This document shows, piece after piece, positions 28,163-36,646 of a stretch of 64,000 bases of DNA (position 1 is its first letter; each line of letters starts with the position of its first letter). The DNA lies in contig NZ_SWDB01000027.1 of the NCBI RefSeq assembly GCF_005116735.1, positions 56,013-120,012 of the forward strand. Reading direction: 5' to 3'. Source of the DNA: Thalassotalea mangrovi (GTDB lineage: Bacteria; Pseudomonadota; Gammaproteobacteria; Enterobacterales; Alteromonadaceae). The notes beneath the pieces are model-generated. The model had not been told where the DNA came from and ran no database searches. It saw nothing but the letters and a program-made list of their open reading frames with translations. The translations under genes and the position numbers were made by a program.

Positions 28163-28313
28163 ATAACACCTTCACTTCATTTAGCTGTAAGCTGCAAGCC
28201 GCAAGCTGTAAACCTCTTATAGCTTACAGCTTGTAGCTTAAAGCCTCTTATAGCTTACAGCTTGTAGCTTAAAGCCAACGATTTTTATAAATCATACGAT
28301 TTTAAAAATCGTT
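28163..28313. repeat. Hairpin repeats between fahA and maiA
   Basis: A 23-nt arm at 28189-28211 faces its near reverse complement at 28217-28239, with mismatches that are G.U compatible; a 31-nt unit including TTATAGCTTACAGCTTGTAG is then repeated once in tandem to about 28270. Same family as the cysD-cysN spacer. Just after the fahA stop lies a further inverted repeat, AACGATTTTT/AAAAATCGTT. Confidence 0.7.
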
Positions 28314-29300
28314 CTATTTCTTATACTCAACTACGGTCTGGTCAATCGTACCGAAAATTGACTCGCCATTTTCGTCGAACATTTCGATACGTACTTTATC
28401 ACCAAACTGCATAAATGGTGTTGATGGCTGACCATCAGCAATGATTTCCAGCATACGTTTTTCGGCAAGGCAGCTAGAACCAGCGCTACGGTCATAATTT
28501 GAAATCGTACCTGAACCAACAATACAACCTGCGCCTAATGGACGAGTTTTAGCAGCGTGGGCAACAATCGTTGGAAAGTCAAAAGTCATGTCAACGCCGG
28601 CATTCGGCTTACCAAACAACTCATCATTTAAGTGCGTGACTAACGGCAAAGATAGCTTTTTTCCGTCCCAGGCATTACCAAGCTCATCTGGGGTAACAGC
28701 AACAGGAGAAAAAGCACTGGATGGTTTCGACTGGAAAAAGCCAAAGCCCTTGGCCAGTTCACCAGGAATCAGGTTACGCAGGGATACATCATTAACCAAC
28801 ATCAATAATTTAATGTGATCTTGAGCTTCTTCAGGCGTCGCGCCCATAGGTACATCGTCGGTAATCACCGCGATTTCAGATTCAAAATCAATGCCCCACT
28901 CGGTAGAACCCATTTCAATATCGTCACGTGGACCAATAAAAGAATCGGAACCGCCCTGATACATTAGCGGATCAGTCCAGAAAGTTTCCGGCATTTCAGC
29001 ATTGCGCGCTTTGCGAACCAGCTCTACGTGGTTTACATAGGCACTACCATCTGCCCACTGGTAGGCGCGAGGTAGTGGAGATTCACAGTCAGACTCAACA
29101 AAATCAAAGGCACCTTCAATTGCACCGGCATTTAAGTCAGAATACGTTGACTCAAGACGAGGCGCCAGGTCAGCCCAATTGTCGATTAGTTGCTGCATCG
29201 TAGTGGCAACGTCAGCGACGCTAATCGCTTTTTTCAAATCGCGGGATACCAGTACCAGTTGACCATCGCGGGTATTATTTTTAAGGGTTGCAAATTTCAT
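28314..29300 (-). CDS. fahA: Fumarylacetoacetate hydrolase family protein
   Basis: Splits 4-fumarylacetoacetate to fumarate and acetoacetate, the last step of tyrosine catabolism. The 328-aa protein has the FAH metal-binding glutamates in MGSTEWGIDFESEIAVI and aspartate in LLMLVNDVSLRNLIPGEL, and the C-terminal GAGCIVGSGTISN catalytic block, with KMLEIIADG-like KRMLEIIADG. Length fits the bacterial short form. Immediately upstream of maiA; hmgA and hpd are not in the window. Confidence 0.93.
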   Translation of the reverse strand: MKFATLKNNTRDGQLVLVSRDLKKAISVADVATTMQQLIDNWADLAPRLESTYSDLNAGAIEGAFDFVESDCESPLPRAYQWADGSAYVNHVELVRKARNAEMPETFWTDPLMYQGGSDSFIGPRDDIEMGSTEWGIDFESEIAVITDDVPMGATPEEAQDHIKLLMLVNDVSLRNLIPGELAKGFGFFQSKPSSAFSPVAVTPDELGNAWDGKKLSLPLVTHLNDELFGKPNAGVDMTFDFPTIVAHAAKTRPLGAGCIVGSGTISNYDRSAGSSCLAEKRMLEIIADGQPSTPFMQFGDKVRIEMFDENGESIFGTIDQTVVEYKK

Positions 29301-29595
29301 TTAAAACTCTCTTCCACACATTGCTGATTAACTCATTTGTTGGGGCTTAGTAAAGCAGATTCAACCCAACTTTGGTTAATCCATTTATCGTTATCATTAA
29401 ATATCAATTAGTGACGAAGAGTGTACGTGAAAACAGGGTATTGACCAATGCGAGGGGGTGCGACAAATCGCCAAATTTGTGCCTTTATGTTTACGACAAA
29501 CCCGGCAAAGTCGTAAACCAAGCTTTACGCGTCAGGTTTCAGCATTCAGATTTCAGGTATCGAGGCGCTGCCGATGACAAAGCTTTACTTCGGTA

Positions 29596-29683
29596 GCGAG
29601 TACATAAATTCGTTGAATTTATTCCGGGTACGCCAATGGAAAACATTGGCTTCGGGTACGTAACTCAGGGAGTTACTCCGGGT
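29596..29683. repeat. Three-hairpin module with CCGGGTACG spacers, copy 2
   Basis: Hairpins ATAAATTC/GAATTTAT, CCAATG/CATTGG and GTAACTC/GAGTTAC, separated by TCCGGGTACG, TTCGGGTACG and ending TCCGGGTT. Arms 1 and 3 differ from copy 1 while pairing is kept. Confidence 0.7.
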
Positions 29684-29792
29684 TAAAGCGTTTCTTTATC
29701 ATCAAGTTTAGGCTGACAACACGAGGTTGATTCCATACGGTCACTATCGCCAAGCCTCAGCAGTTCTAGCGCAGCTAATGCACCTAAGTTTC

Positions 29793-29863
29793 GTCATTTC
29801 CTACTTGATAGGAAATCTCAGTCAAAATATAAAAAGCGAGATCCCCGCGTACGCGAGGATGAC
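29793..29863. repeat. Cloverleaf-like repeat, copy B (diverged)
   Basis: Arm 1 here is TTCCTA/TAGGAA, a compensatory change relative to TTCCTG/CAGGAA in the other copies. Arm 3 has quite different sequence (CCCCGCG/CGCGAGG) but still pairs with one mismatch. Outer stem and arm 2 are identical. Confidence 0.72.
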
Positions 29864-29967
29864 GGTGCCGAAGGTGTTTCGTTGTCACCTTTAGACAGCT
29901 TTAGTCACCTTTAGACAACTTTAGTCACCGTTAGACACCCAATATAGCGAGCAGATCATAACGTTTC

Positions 29968-30039
29968 GTCATTTCCTGCCACGACAGGAAATCTCAGCCA
30001 CAGCCGAGAGAGCGAGATCCCGGCCGACACCGGGATGAC
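29968..30039. repeat. Cloverleaf-like repeat, copy C
   Basis: GTCAT/ATGAC outer stem, TTCCTG/CAGGAA, ATCTC/GAGAT and CCCGG/CCGGG arms, 72 nt in all. Preceded by the same ~60-nt TTAGACACCC-containing block as copy D. Confidence 0.75.
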
Positions 30040-30220
30040 GGTGCTGAAGGTTTTTCGTTGTCACCGAAAAATGCTCCTCGATAACTGCTCCTGCGTTATT
30101 CTACCTGCGTGCATCCTTGCACTTGTGCATTTTCGGCATACCGGTCATCCATGACCATAACCTTTAGACAGCTTTAGTCACCGTTAGACACCCAATATAG
30201 CGAGCAGATCATAACGTTTC

Positions 30221-30292
30221 GTCATTTCCTGCCACGACAGGAAATCTCAGTAAAAAGATGAAAAACGAGATCCCGGCCGACGCCGGGATGAC
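30221..30292. repeat. Cloverleaf-like repeat, copy D
   Basis: Same arms as copy C with another sequence in the 18-nt loop of arm 2. The flanking block shows that C and D arose by local duplication. Confidence 0.75.
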
Positions 30293-30442
30293 GGTACTGA
30301 AGGCGGTAGGTTGTCACCGTTTGAGAGATTCGAAAACACTTCCTCGACGCAGTCGTCAGCGATGTCAGTCGTCACCGAGAACCTGACAACGAAAGGGTTC
30401 TCTCCCTCGACGCAGTTTCCCTGTATAGACGTAGTCTCCCTC

Positions 30443-30471
30443 CAAAAAAGAAACGAGGCATCAGCCTCGTT
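30443..30471 (-). terminator. Terminator of tyrR
   Basis: AACGAGGC / GCCTCGTT stem with a 4-nt loop, followed on the minus strand by CTTTTTT. It lies directly after the tyrR stop. Confidence 0.88.
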
Positions 30472-30477
30472 ACTAAA

Positions 30478-32028
30478 CTAGATCTTCACCGTCTTCTTAT
30501 TAATATTGTATTCGCGAAGTTTATTAGCAATCGCGGTGTGGCTTAAACTTAACTTCTTAGCCAGTTGCCGGGTGCTGGGATAAGCCGGGTAAAGTTTACG
30601 TAGCAGGTCAGCTTCAAAACCCTTAACCGCATCTTCGAGGGTGCCGTTAAATTCCTGCTCCAGATATCCATGGTCACGGGTAAAAGTAGGTAGCTGCAGA
30701 TGCTCAATACTTATCGTGTCACCTTCAACTAAAGATGCGGCCCTGAGAATCACATTTTCCAGCTGACGGACATTACCAGGCCACGGATAGTGCTCTAAAA
30801 ACTCACGGCATTCTTCATCGATAAACATTTCACCACGATGATTGAGTTTAGCGGAGCGGTTTAAAAAGGTTTCGGCCAGCGGAATAATATCGGCACGACG
30901 ATCACGTAGTGCCGGAATGGTAACGCCAAGTACATTCAACCGATAATACAAATCTTCGCGAAACTCACCTTTTTGTACCAGTTCCAGCAAATCTTTATTG
31001 GTAGAACAAATGATGCGGACATTAACCTTGATTTCATTTTCATCATCGATGCGACGAAAACTACCATCCTGAAGTACGCGGATTAGCTTGGTTTGTAATT
31101 TCGGCGACATTTCAGCGACTTCGTCAAGGAACACGGTACCACCGTCAGCAAGATCGAATAAACCACGTTTGCTTTGTCCATCAGGATTGTACTTGCCAAA
31201 CAGTTCCGTTTCCGCTGCATCGTCAGGAAGGGCTGCACAATTTAATATCATAAACGGATGTTCACTGCGATCACTGGCATTATGACAACAGCGGGCCAAT
31301 AACTCTTTGCCGGTACCCGTTTCGCCCTGGATCAAAATCGCCGAATCCAACCCAGCCATGCGTCGTGCTTCGCGAATAACCTTGCGCATTTGCGAGGAGC
31401 TGGCCTGAATTCCAACAAAGTCGTTACCTTTAGGGTGTTTAAAGGCACTAATTTGCTGACCAAGACGAGCCTCCGATTTCAACATCAATAAAGCCCCGGT
31501 AAACACCTCTTTGCCGCTCTCACCAGGTACATAAATTGGCAGGATATCGGCAACATAATCTTCATCGTGCAAACGTAGCTTACGGGTATGGGGCAGGATT
31601 TCGCCACTATCGAGATATTTGGAAAAATTAAAGCCCTTGATGAAATGACTGATAGGCTGCCCTGCTACCTCGGCTTCCTTCAGGCCAAGTTTTTGTTCGG
31701 CCAGTTCGTTCAAGCCGTAAACATTGGCCCTGATATCAATAGAAATCAGTGGGTCAGGCAAAGTCCGGACAATGGTTTCCAATAAATTATGTTCTCTTTC
31801 CGACGGCATGTGTGTCGTTGTTTTAACATCCGTCACGCCACCAATCAAACGCAGCTGCGGCATAAAATCCTGCAACTGAGAAAACTCCAGATCGGGGATA
31901 TGAACATATATTTCCCCAGATTCGGTAACGGCTTCTATACCTTTAAGGTTAATTTCCCGCTCGACTAATATAGCCAACACTTCCTGTGCGATACCAACCC
32001 TATCCTGACACGTAATTTTTAAACGCAC
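30478..32028 (-). CDS. tyrR: TyrR-family transcriptional regulator of aromatic amino acid metabolism
   Basis: A 516-aa regulator with an N-terminal ACT domain (VRLKITCQDRVGIAQEVLAI), a PAS domain (about 75-190), an AAA+ domain with Walker A GETGTGKE and Walker B GGTVFLDE, and a C-terminal helix-turn-helix YPSTRQLAKKLSLSHTAIANKLREY. The sigma-54 contact loop GAFTGA is absent (ELFGKYNPDGQSKRG instead), so like E. coli TyrR it should act on sigma-70 promoters. I start at GTG 32028, eight bases after AGGA and matching the E. coli start; an ATG at 32055 is the alternative. A perfect TyrR box lies 80 bp upstream, and phhAB is the next operon. Confidence 0.95.
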   Translation of the reverse strand: MRLKITCQDRVGIAQEVLAILVEREINLKGIEAVTESGEIYVHIPDLEFSQLQDFMPQLRLIGGVTDVKTTTHMPSEREHNLLETIVRTLPDPLISIDIRANVYGLNELAEQKLGLKEAEVAGQPISHFIKGFNFSKYLDSGEILPHTRKLRLHDEDYVADILPIYVPGESGKEVFTGALLMLKSEARLGQQISAFKHPKGNDFVGIQASSSQMRKVIREARRMAGLDSAILIQGETGTGKELLARCCHNASDRSEHPFMILNCAALPDDAAETELFGKYNPDGQSKRGLFDLADGGTVFLDEVAEMSPKLQTKLIRVLQDGSFRRIDDENEIKVNVRIICSTNKDLLELVQKGEFREDLYYRLNVLGVTIPALRDRRADIIPLAETFLNRSAKLNHRGEMFIDEECREFLEHYPWPGNVRQLENVILRAASLVEGDTISIEHLQLPTFTRDHGYLEQEFNGTLEDAVKGFEADLLRKLYPAYPSTRQLAKKLSLSHTAIANKLREYNINKKTVKI

Positions 32029-32107
32029 GTTGCGGTTCCTGAATAATGATACCAATCCGAGTTACTCGCTGTTTATGTTTTTGGTCGAATTGGAATGAGT
32101 TAACACC

Positions 32108-32125
32108 TGTAAATTAAATTTTACA
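32108..32125 (-). promoter_or_regulatory. TyrR box upstream of tyrR
   Basis: TGTAAATTAAATTTTACA is an exact match to the TyrR operator consensus TGTAAAN6TTTACA. It lies 80 bp before the tyrR start codon and just after the phhB terminator, so autoregulation of tyrR is the simplest reading. Confidence 0.85.
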
Positions 32126-32156
32126 AAAAAAAAGCTCCACATGGGAGCTTTTTTCT
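32124..32156. terminator. Terminator after phhB
   Basis: AAAAAGCTCC / GGGAGCTTTTT type stem with A tract before and T tract after, able to work in both directions. On the minus strand it ends the phhAB transcript, 20 bp after the phhB stop. Confidence 0.85.
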
Positions 32157-32175
32157 TCAGTAATGAAAAATTCTA

Positions 32176-32520
32176 CTAATTATCTAGTAGTGCATCGGTT
32201 TTTGCCGCGCAGATGAAGTCGTTTTTGTGCAAACCATTGATGGCATGAGTCCACCAGGTGATAGTCACTTTACCCCATTCAGTCAGAATCGATGGATGAT
32301 GAAACTCAGCTTCGGCCAGTTCTGCCACCTTATTGGTAAATTCAAGTGCTAATTTAAAGTTCTTAAATTTGAATTCACGTTCCAGCATCATTACACCGTC
32401 ACGAGCCATAGGTACCCAATCCGGAATTTGTTTAATTAGTTCGGCTAATTCCGCGTCGCTCACTTTTGGCGCATCCGCGCGGCAGGCCTCACAGACCTGA
32501 GTTTGTAATTGTTCTGTCAT
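32176..32520 (-). CDS. phhB: Pterin-4a-carbinolamine dehydratase
   Basis: Regenerates the tetrahydropterin cofactor used by phenylalanine hydroxylase by dehydrating 4a-hydroxytetrahydropterin. The 114-aa protein has the family core [41 protein letters not shown], with the active-site histidines HHP and the TH near the C-terminus. It follows phhA by three bases, as in Pseudomonas phhAB. Confidence 0.95.
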   Translation of the reverse strand: MTEQLQTQVCEACRADAPKVSDAELAELIKQIPDWVPMARDGVMMLEREFKFKNFKLALEFTNKVAELAEAEFHHPSILTEWGKVTITWWTHAINGLHKNDFICAAKTDALLDN

Positions 32521-32523
32521 TGC

Positions 32524-33327
32524 TTAACTCGCTTGTTTAATAATTTTTGGTGCAAATAAAGGGTCATGCAATCCCAATGCTTTCGCTTCGGCGATTAATG
32601 CCGGTAAATCAAGATTGCTGATTTCGTCTAACTGATTAATGTGATTAATTAAAAAATAAACTGGTTGCATGATATCGATGCGATACGGCGTGCGCAGCAC
32701 ATCAACAGCATCGAATGGTTTTCTCAATGGTCGCTCATCATGCATTGCATATTGAGTTTCGCCGGGAGAAGACAATATTCCACCGCCATAGATTTTCAGT
32801 CCGTTTTCGGTTTGCAACAACCCAAACTCGACGGTAAACCAATATAGCCGCGCCAGAAAAACACGATCTTCTTTACTGGCGTGTAACCCGAGCTCACCGT
32901 ACCTTTGGGTAAATCTTGCAAATGCCGGATTGGTTAACAACGGACAGTGCCCGAATATTTCATGGAAAATATCCGGTTCTTCCAGGTAATCGAATTCGTC
33001 TTCGTCACGGATGAAGGTTGCCACTGGGAATTTTTTCTCGGACAGCAATCTGAAAAACTCACCAAAGCCAATCAGCGCTGGTACCTGCGCGCACTGCCAC
33101 CCCGTTGTTTGTTGCAATACCGCACTGACTTCGGGCAGTTGCGGCACACGGTCTTCAGGCAGGTTTAATAACGCCAGGCCGTCAAGGTACTCCTGACATG
33201 CTTTATCCTGAATACAGTCGATTTGCCGGGCATATAGCTTTTGCCAGATCCGATTTTCCTGTTCGGTCCATGCGATCATGCCATGTTCATCGGCTGCTTT
33301 TGACACATATTTCGTGTTCTTAGCCAT
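32524..33327 (-). CDS. phhA: Phenylalanine 4-monooxygenase
   Basis: Non-haem iron, pterin-dependent hydroxylase turning phenylalanine into tyrosine. The 267-aa catalytic-domain-only protein (usual bacterial size) has the iron ligands in DIFHEIFGHCPLL and in ARLYWFTVEFGLL, and GGGILSSPGE in the active-site wall. SD AGGA lies eleven bases ahead of the ATG. It heads the phhAB operon; with fahA and maiA nearby it feeds phenylalanine into tyrosine catabolism. Confidence 0.96.
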   Translation of the reverse strand: MAKNTKYVSKAADEHGMIAWTEQENRIWQKLYARQIDCIQDKACQEYLDGLALLNLPEDRVPQLPEVSAVLQQTTGWQCAQVPALIGFGEFFRLLSEKKFPVATFIRDEDEFDYLEEPDIFHEIFGHCPLLTNPAFARFTQRYGELGLHASKEDRVFLARLYWFTVEFGLLQTENGLKIYGGGILSSPGETQYAMHDERPLRKPFDAVDVLRTPYRIDIMQPVYFLINHINQLDEISNLDLPALIAEAKALGLHDPLFAPKIIKQAS

Positions 33328-33602
33328 TAACTTCTTTTCCTATCTTGTTGCCCTGATATGGGTTCAGGTTTTATTGGCAGGGTCATCGACAAAACTGATT
33401 ATTTATCTGGTTATATGGTTTACATCGTGCCTGACAAAAAACGCCATGCAACGAGCGAAACTGAGTCTGTCGATGAATCTACAACTTTATGACCTAATAG
33501 TATGAAATGTGGCTTTAGAATAAAAACCCAGACGTGTCCGGGAATTTTTAACAGGTGTAAGGAAAAGAGTACAGCGCACTTTTCACCCTATAGACGTTTA
33601 AT
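33328..33602. promoter_or_regulatory. Upstream region of phhA
   Basis: 275 bp without a gene, presumably holding the phhA promoter. TGTAAGGAAAAGAGTACA at 33556-33573 matches nine of twelve TyrR-box positions including both invariant G and C, but is 230 bp from the start; a lone half-site TTTACA lies near 33419. TyrR control is therefore plausible but weakly supported. Confidence 0.35.
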
Positions 33603-34658
33603 CTAGTCATTGGTTTTGTCGTTGTTTTTGGAAGAGACAGTGTTCGCCATCAACTGCCGAACCTGATTGACCACTTCACGGCGAACCTGACGAATCCCCG
33701 GCGGGTTATCAATAAATGGTACCGGGCGGCATAACTTGATTGTGCGGATCCCCAGTTTTGCGGTCAGCATACCAGCACCAAGGCCCTGCGCCATCCGTGT
33801 AGATAGTTTTCCAAGTGCGCCTACTCCCAGCATATCGACTCCGACATCGGCGATTATTTCGCTGGCTCCAGCGTAAACCATGTTTACAAAAACCTGCTTT
33901 ATCAAACGGATCCTGCTCCAATAACCTAAGCGTATCCCGTAAAGACCCGCCACCTTATCTAGCATACGTAAATTGCGCCACAGTAATATCATCATATCCA
34001 CCAGGGCAATTGGACTGATCGCTACCAGCACCACTGCCTCAGTAGAAAATTTTGCGACCTGTTCCATGGCTTGTTTATCGACATCCGCTAGCACATGACG
34101 GGAATATAAGGTTAACACCTCTTTATCATTGAGATGTTCACTTAAATCATGTTGCCACTGTTGATGCAGCCCGGTCACACTATCGAGTGGAATCTGCTCA
34201 CTCAGGGACTGGCAAAACTTGCGGCTATCTCCGCTGCCCTGCAGTTGCAGGTATTGTTCAGCCTGTTTCTGGCTATGTTGCTGGCGATGATATTGGCGTA
34301 ACCCACGCAACTCCTTAAACAGGGTTAACAAGGCAATCGTGCCCACCGAACCTGCAAGGATGGCATAGATAGCGGTGATAATCGGTGACGAAGAAAAGCC
34401 GGAGATAAAAAAATCCACCATTTCATAGCCAATAACCGCGGTAAAACTAATGCCAGCGATCCGCCATAGCCACTTGGGACGCTGTTTTTCTATCGTCACA
34501 TCGTCTTCTTCAAAAACTTCATCTATCGCTTGCCACGCCTCTTCCGGCAGAACGACCGGACTATCCGGTTCACCATTGGCCTGGCTATTGGCATGAGATT
34601 CTGTGAACAGAATTTTTTGCTGAAACTCCTGTTCCATTGGCTTTGTCGGTTGACTCAT
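33603..34658 (-). CDS. ycjF: YcjF family membrane protein (DUF697)
   Basis: A 351-aa inner-membrane protein with a hydrophilic N-terminal region, two transmembrane helices (about 70-110, e.g. SPIITAIYAILAGSVGTIALLTLF), and the DUF697 region (about 190-320) with VLVAISPIALVDMMILLWRNLRMLDKVAGLYGIRLGYWSRIRL. It overlaps the end of ycjX by four bases. In E. coli ycjX-ycjF are also induced with the phage-shock genes; precise function unknown. Confidence 0.92.
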   Translation of the reverse strand: MSQPTKPMEQEFQQKILFTESHANSQANGEPDSPVVLPEEAWQAIDEVFEEDDVTIEKQRPKWLWRIAGISFTAVIGYEMVDFFISGFSSSPIITAIYAILAGSVGTIALLTLFKELRGLRQYHRQQHSQKQAEQYLQLQGSGDSRKFCQSLSEQIPLDSVTGLHQQWQHDLSEHLNDKEVLTLYSRHVLADVDKQAMEQVAKFSTEAVVLVAISPIALVDMMILLWRNLRMLDKVAGLYGIRLGYWSRIRLIKQVFVNMVYAGASEIIADVGVDMLGVGALGKLSTRMAQGLGAGMLTAKLGIRTIKLCRPVPFIDNPPGIRQVRREVVNQVRQLMANTVSSKNNDKTND

Positions 34659-36097
34659 TTCAGTTTATCTCCAAGCAAAAACTGCAATACCTGGTCCATT
34701 CGAATGTTCGCTAATGCCTGATGTTCATCTGCTGCATGCATAGGTTTAAACTGAATATAATCAAAGTTATTTTGCTTAAAGAAACTCGGCTGCGGCAGCT
34801 TTGCCGGCACAGACCCCGGATACAGGGTAATGATCTTATGATTATCAAGGCGTTTGCCTTTCAATACCGGGAGCTGTTTACCCTGATAATCGCTTTTTCC
34901 CTGCTCAGTACATTGGATTGAAGCGATGGACAGTGTTTTCATTTTAATCGCATCAAAGCTTAATTGTTTTTTCGCTTTAATAATCACCTGCTCCAACAAG
35001 GTGGTCAGGTTCTGATGTTGATCACTGGTAACATGGTCGGCTTTGGTAGCAGCAAACAGGATACGGTCAATTTTCGGTGCAAACAGACGGGTCAGCAGGT
35101 TCGAATTTCCATAAGAAAAGCTCTCCATAATCAGGGCAATCGCCTGTTGCAGGTCATTGAATGCCTCCGGGCCATTGGTCAGTGGCGTCAGGCAATCGGC
35201 TAGAATAATTTGTCGGTCAAAATTGACGAAATGTTGTTTATAAAATTTACGCACAATGGCGGATTGATATTCTTCGTAACGCGCCCGACACATTCCGATA
35301 AAACTTCGTTCATCGGCAGCGTTATAGTCCTGTGCCGTTAACCTGTCAAAAAACGGATAAGGAACAAACTGCAGTACCGGGGCCCCTTCGAGTTCTCCCG
35401 GTAAAATAAACCGGCCCGGTTGGACCACCGATAATCCCAAATCATTGCGAAACGTTAACAGTAGCTCAGTATATTGTTGTGACAACTCAGCCAGTCTGTT
35501 TTCGTCCATTGCTGAGAGGGGGTCGAGCTCTTCTAATGTTTGCAGGAAATCCCTGGCGTGAGTATGTCTTGGCTCTGAACTCAGTAACTGGGCCATATAT
35601 TCCGACCACTGCTGGTAATTCTGTTCAAGCATGGACAAATCTAACAACCATTCTCCCGGATAATCGGTGATATCCAGGTACAGGGTCGACATTTGTGACG
35701 CATATTTAAGTAGAGAGTCCTGCGGTGTATAGCGGATCGCCAGGCGTATTTGTGAGATGCTACGCGTCGGCTCGGGCCAAACGGGTTCCTGCTCACCCAG
35801 CCTTGCCATCGCAGCATCATAATCAAAACGGCTGATTTGCAGGTTTGGCTGTGGCACTCGCTTAGCGGCAATAAAACGACCTTCATGTACCGCATTGAAA
35901 AAGTTCAGCGGTTTACCATGGCCTTCATTTACTAATTGATTTACCAGCGACGTAATAAACGCGGTTTTACCACTCTGGCTTAATCCTGTGACAGCTAGGT
36001 TGATGTGTTGATCCAGACCACGATTAACCAGGTCACTCGCACCCAACTGCAGTTTGTGCTTCCAACGCGCTATTTTTTTACGATTTATAATTGCCAT
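34655..36097 (-). CDS. ycjX: YcjX family P-loop GTPase-like protein
   Basis: A 480-aa nucleotide-binding protein of the DUF463/YcjX family. Walker A is VTGLSQSGKTAFITSLVNQL (about residue 34); other family blocks are YLDITDYPGEWLLDL and ILFAATKADHVTSDQH, the last looking like an NKxD-type base-recognition motif (TKAD). Part of the psp regulon in enterobacteria. Here it follows pspC by 118 bp and overlaps ycjF. Confidence 0.93.
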   Translation of the reverse strand: MAIINRKKIARWKHKLQLGASDLVNRGLDQHINLAVTGLSQSGKTAFITSLVNQLVNEGHGKPLNFFNAVHEGRFIAAKRVPQPNLQISRFDYDAAMARLGEQEPVWPEPTRSISQIRLAIRYTPQDSLLKYASQMSTLYLDITDYPGEWLLDLSMLEQNYQQWSEYMAQLLSSEPRHTHARDFLQTLEELDPLSAMDENRLAELSQQYTELLLTFRNDLGLSVVQPGRFILPGELEGAPVLQFVPYPFFDRLTAQDYNAADERSFIGMCRARYEEYQSAIVRKFYKQHFVNFDRQIILADCLTPLTNGPEAFNDLQQAIALIMESFSYGNSNLLTRLFAPKIDRILFAATKADHVTSDQHQNLTTLLEQVIIKAKKQLSFDAIKMKTLSIASIQCTEQGKSDYQGKQLPVLKGKRLDNHKIITLYPGSVPAKLPQPSFFKQNNFDYIQFKPMHAADEHQALANIRMDQVLQFLLGDKLK

Positions 36098-36214
36098 TTC
36101 AGCCAGGGGTCATTGTTATCTTTTACTTAATGTAAGTGAAAAAACCAGGGATGGAAAGGTAATGCAAAGCAGTGACGGAAAGGAAAAGTCAGACCTCACG
36201 ATCCGACTTTGCGT

Positions 36215-36646
36215 TTATAACTTATTGATTTCCCGAGAAACAGTAAACTCAGCTGAGGTTACATAGCGTTCCATACTCTGTAATTGTGTTTCCAGCGTAT
36301 GAAACTTGGTACGAATATCGCGAAATGCCTGCTTCGGCGGTTCGCCCGCCTGCCAGATTCTCGACTTCACCTTGATATGCTCATTGACGATTTCATCTTC
36401 CTGCATTTGCTGTTTGAAATTCTGATGAATTTCACTGGCAGTTTTTCGATGTGGTTTTTTATCAAGAATAAACCAGCCGGCTATATACAAGATGATAAAC
36501 CAACCCATACCAAGCAAAACACCAGAGACCACCAGGATGCGTACTAACCAGGCTTCCCAACCGAAGTAGTCGGCCAGGCCGGCACAAACTCCGGCCAGTT
36601 TACCTTTTTCCGGGTCACGAAATAATTCGCCTCTGCCCTTGCTCAT
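36215..36646 (-). CDS. pspC: Phage shock protein C
   Basis: PspC is an inner-membrane sensor that, with PspB, relieves PspA inhibition of PspF. The 143-aa protein has the PspC domain (about 8-65): LFRDPEKGKLAGVCAGLADYFGWEAWLVRILVV followed by a hydrophobic stretch GMGWFIILYIAGWFIL, and a cytoplasmic/periplasmic coiled-coil tail. Starts four bases inside pspB. Confidence 0.94.
   Translation of the reverse strand: MSKGRGELFRDPEKGKLAGVCAGLADYFGWEAWLVRILVVSGVLLGMGWFIILYIAGWFILDKKPHRKTASEIHQNFKQQMQEDEIVNEHIKVKSRIWQAGEPPKQAFRDIRTKFHTLETQLQSMERYVTSAEFTVSREINKL

Larger units (their letters stand above)
29301..30477. repeat. Composite hairpin-repeat region, copy 2 (about 1.2 kb)
   Basis: No gene. 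In order: fahA upstream region to about 29440; hairpin GTTTACGAC/GTCGTAAAC (29489-29518); CAGGTTTCAGCATTCAG (29533 onward); the three-hairpin CCGGGTACG module (29596-29683); cloverleaf copy B (29793-29863); GTCACC/TTAGACA repeats; cloverleaf C (29968-30039); small TCC-loop hairpins (about 30065-30160); the GTCACC/TTAGACA block again; cloverleaf D (30221-30292); CCTCGACGCAGT and GAGAACC/GGTTCTC hairpin; then the tyrR terminator. It parallels 25077-25668 with an internal duplication. Confidence 0.75.

Noticed and set aside
25448-30292. Cloverleaf repeats as tRNA genes
   Set aside because: Length and shape are tRNA-like, but there is no T-loop GTTCRA, no D-loop consensus, no CCA-type acceptor and the outer stem is only five pairs.
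25374-30300. CRISPR array in the repeat-rich gaps
   Set aside because: Repeats are not evenly spaced, spacers are themselves repeated, and no cas genes are present.
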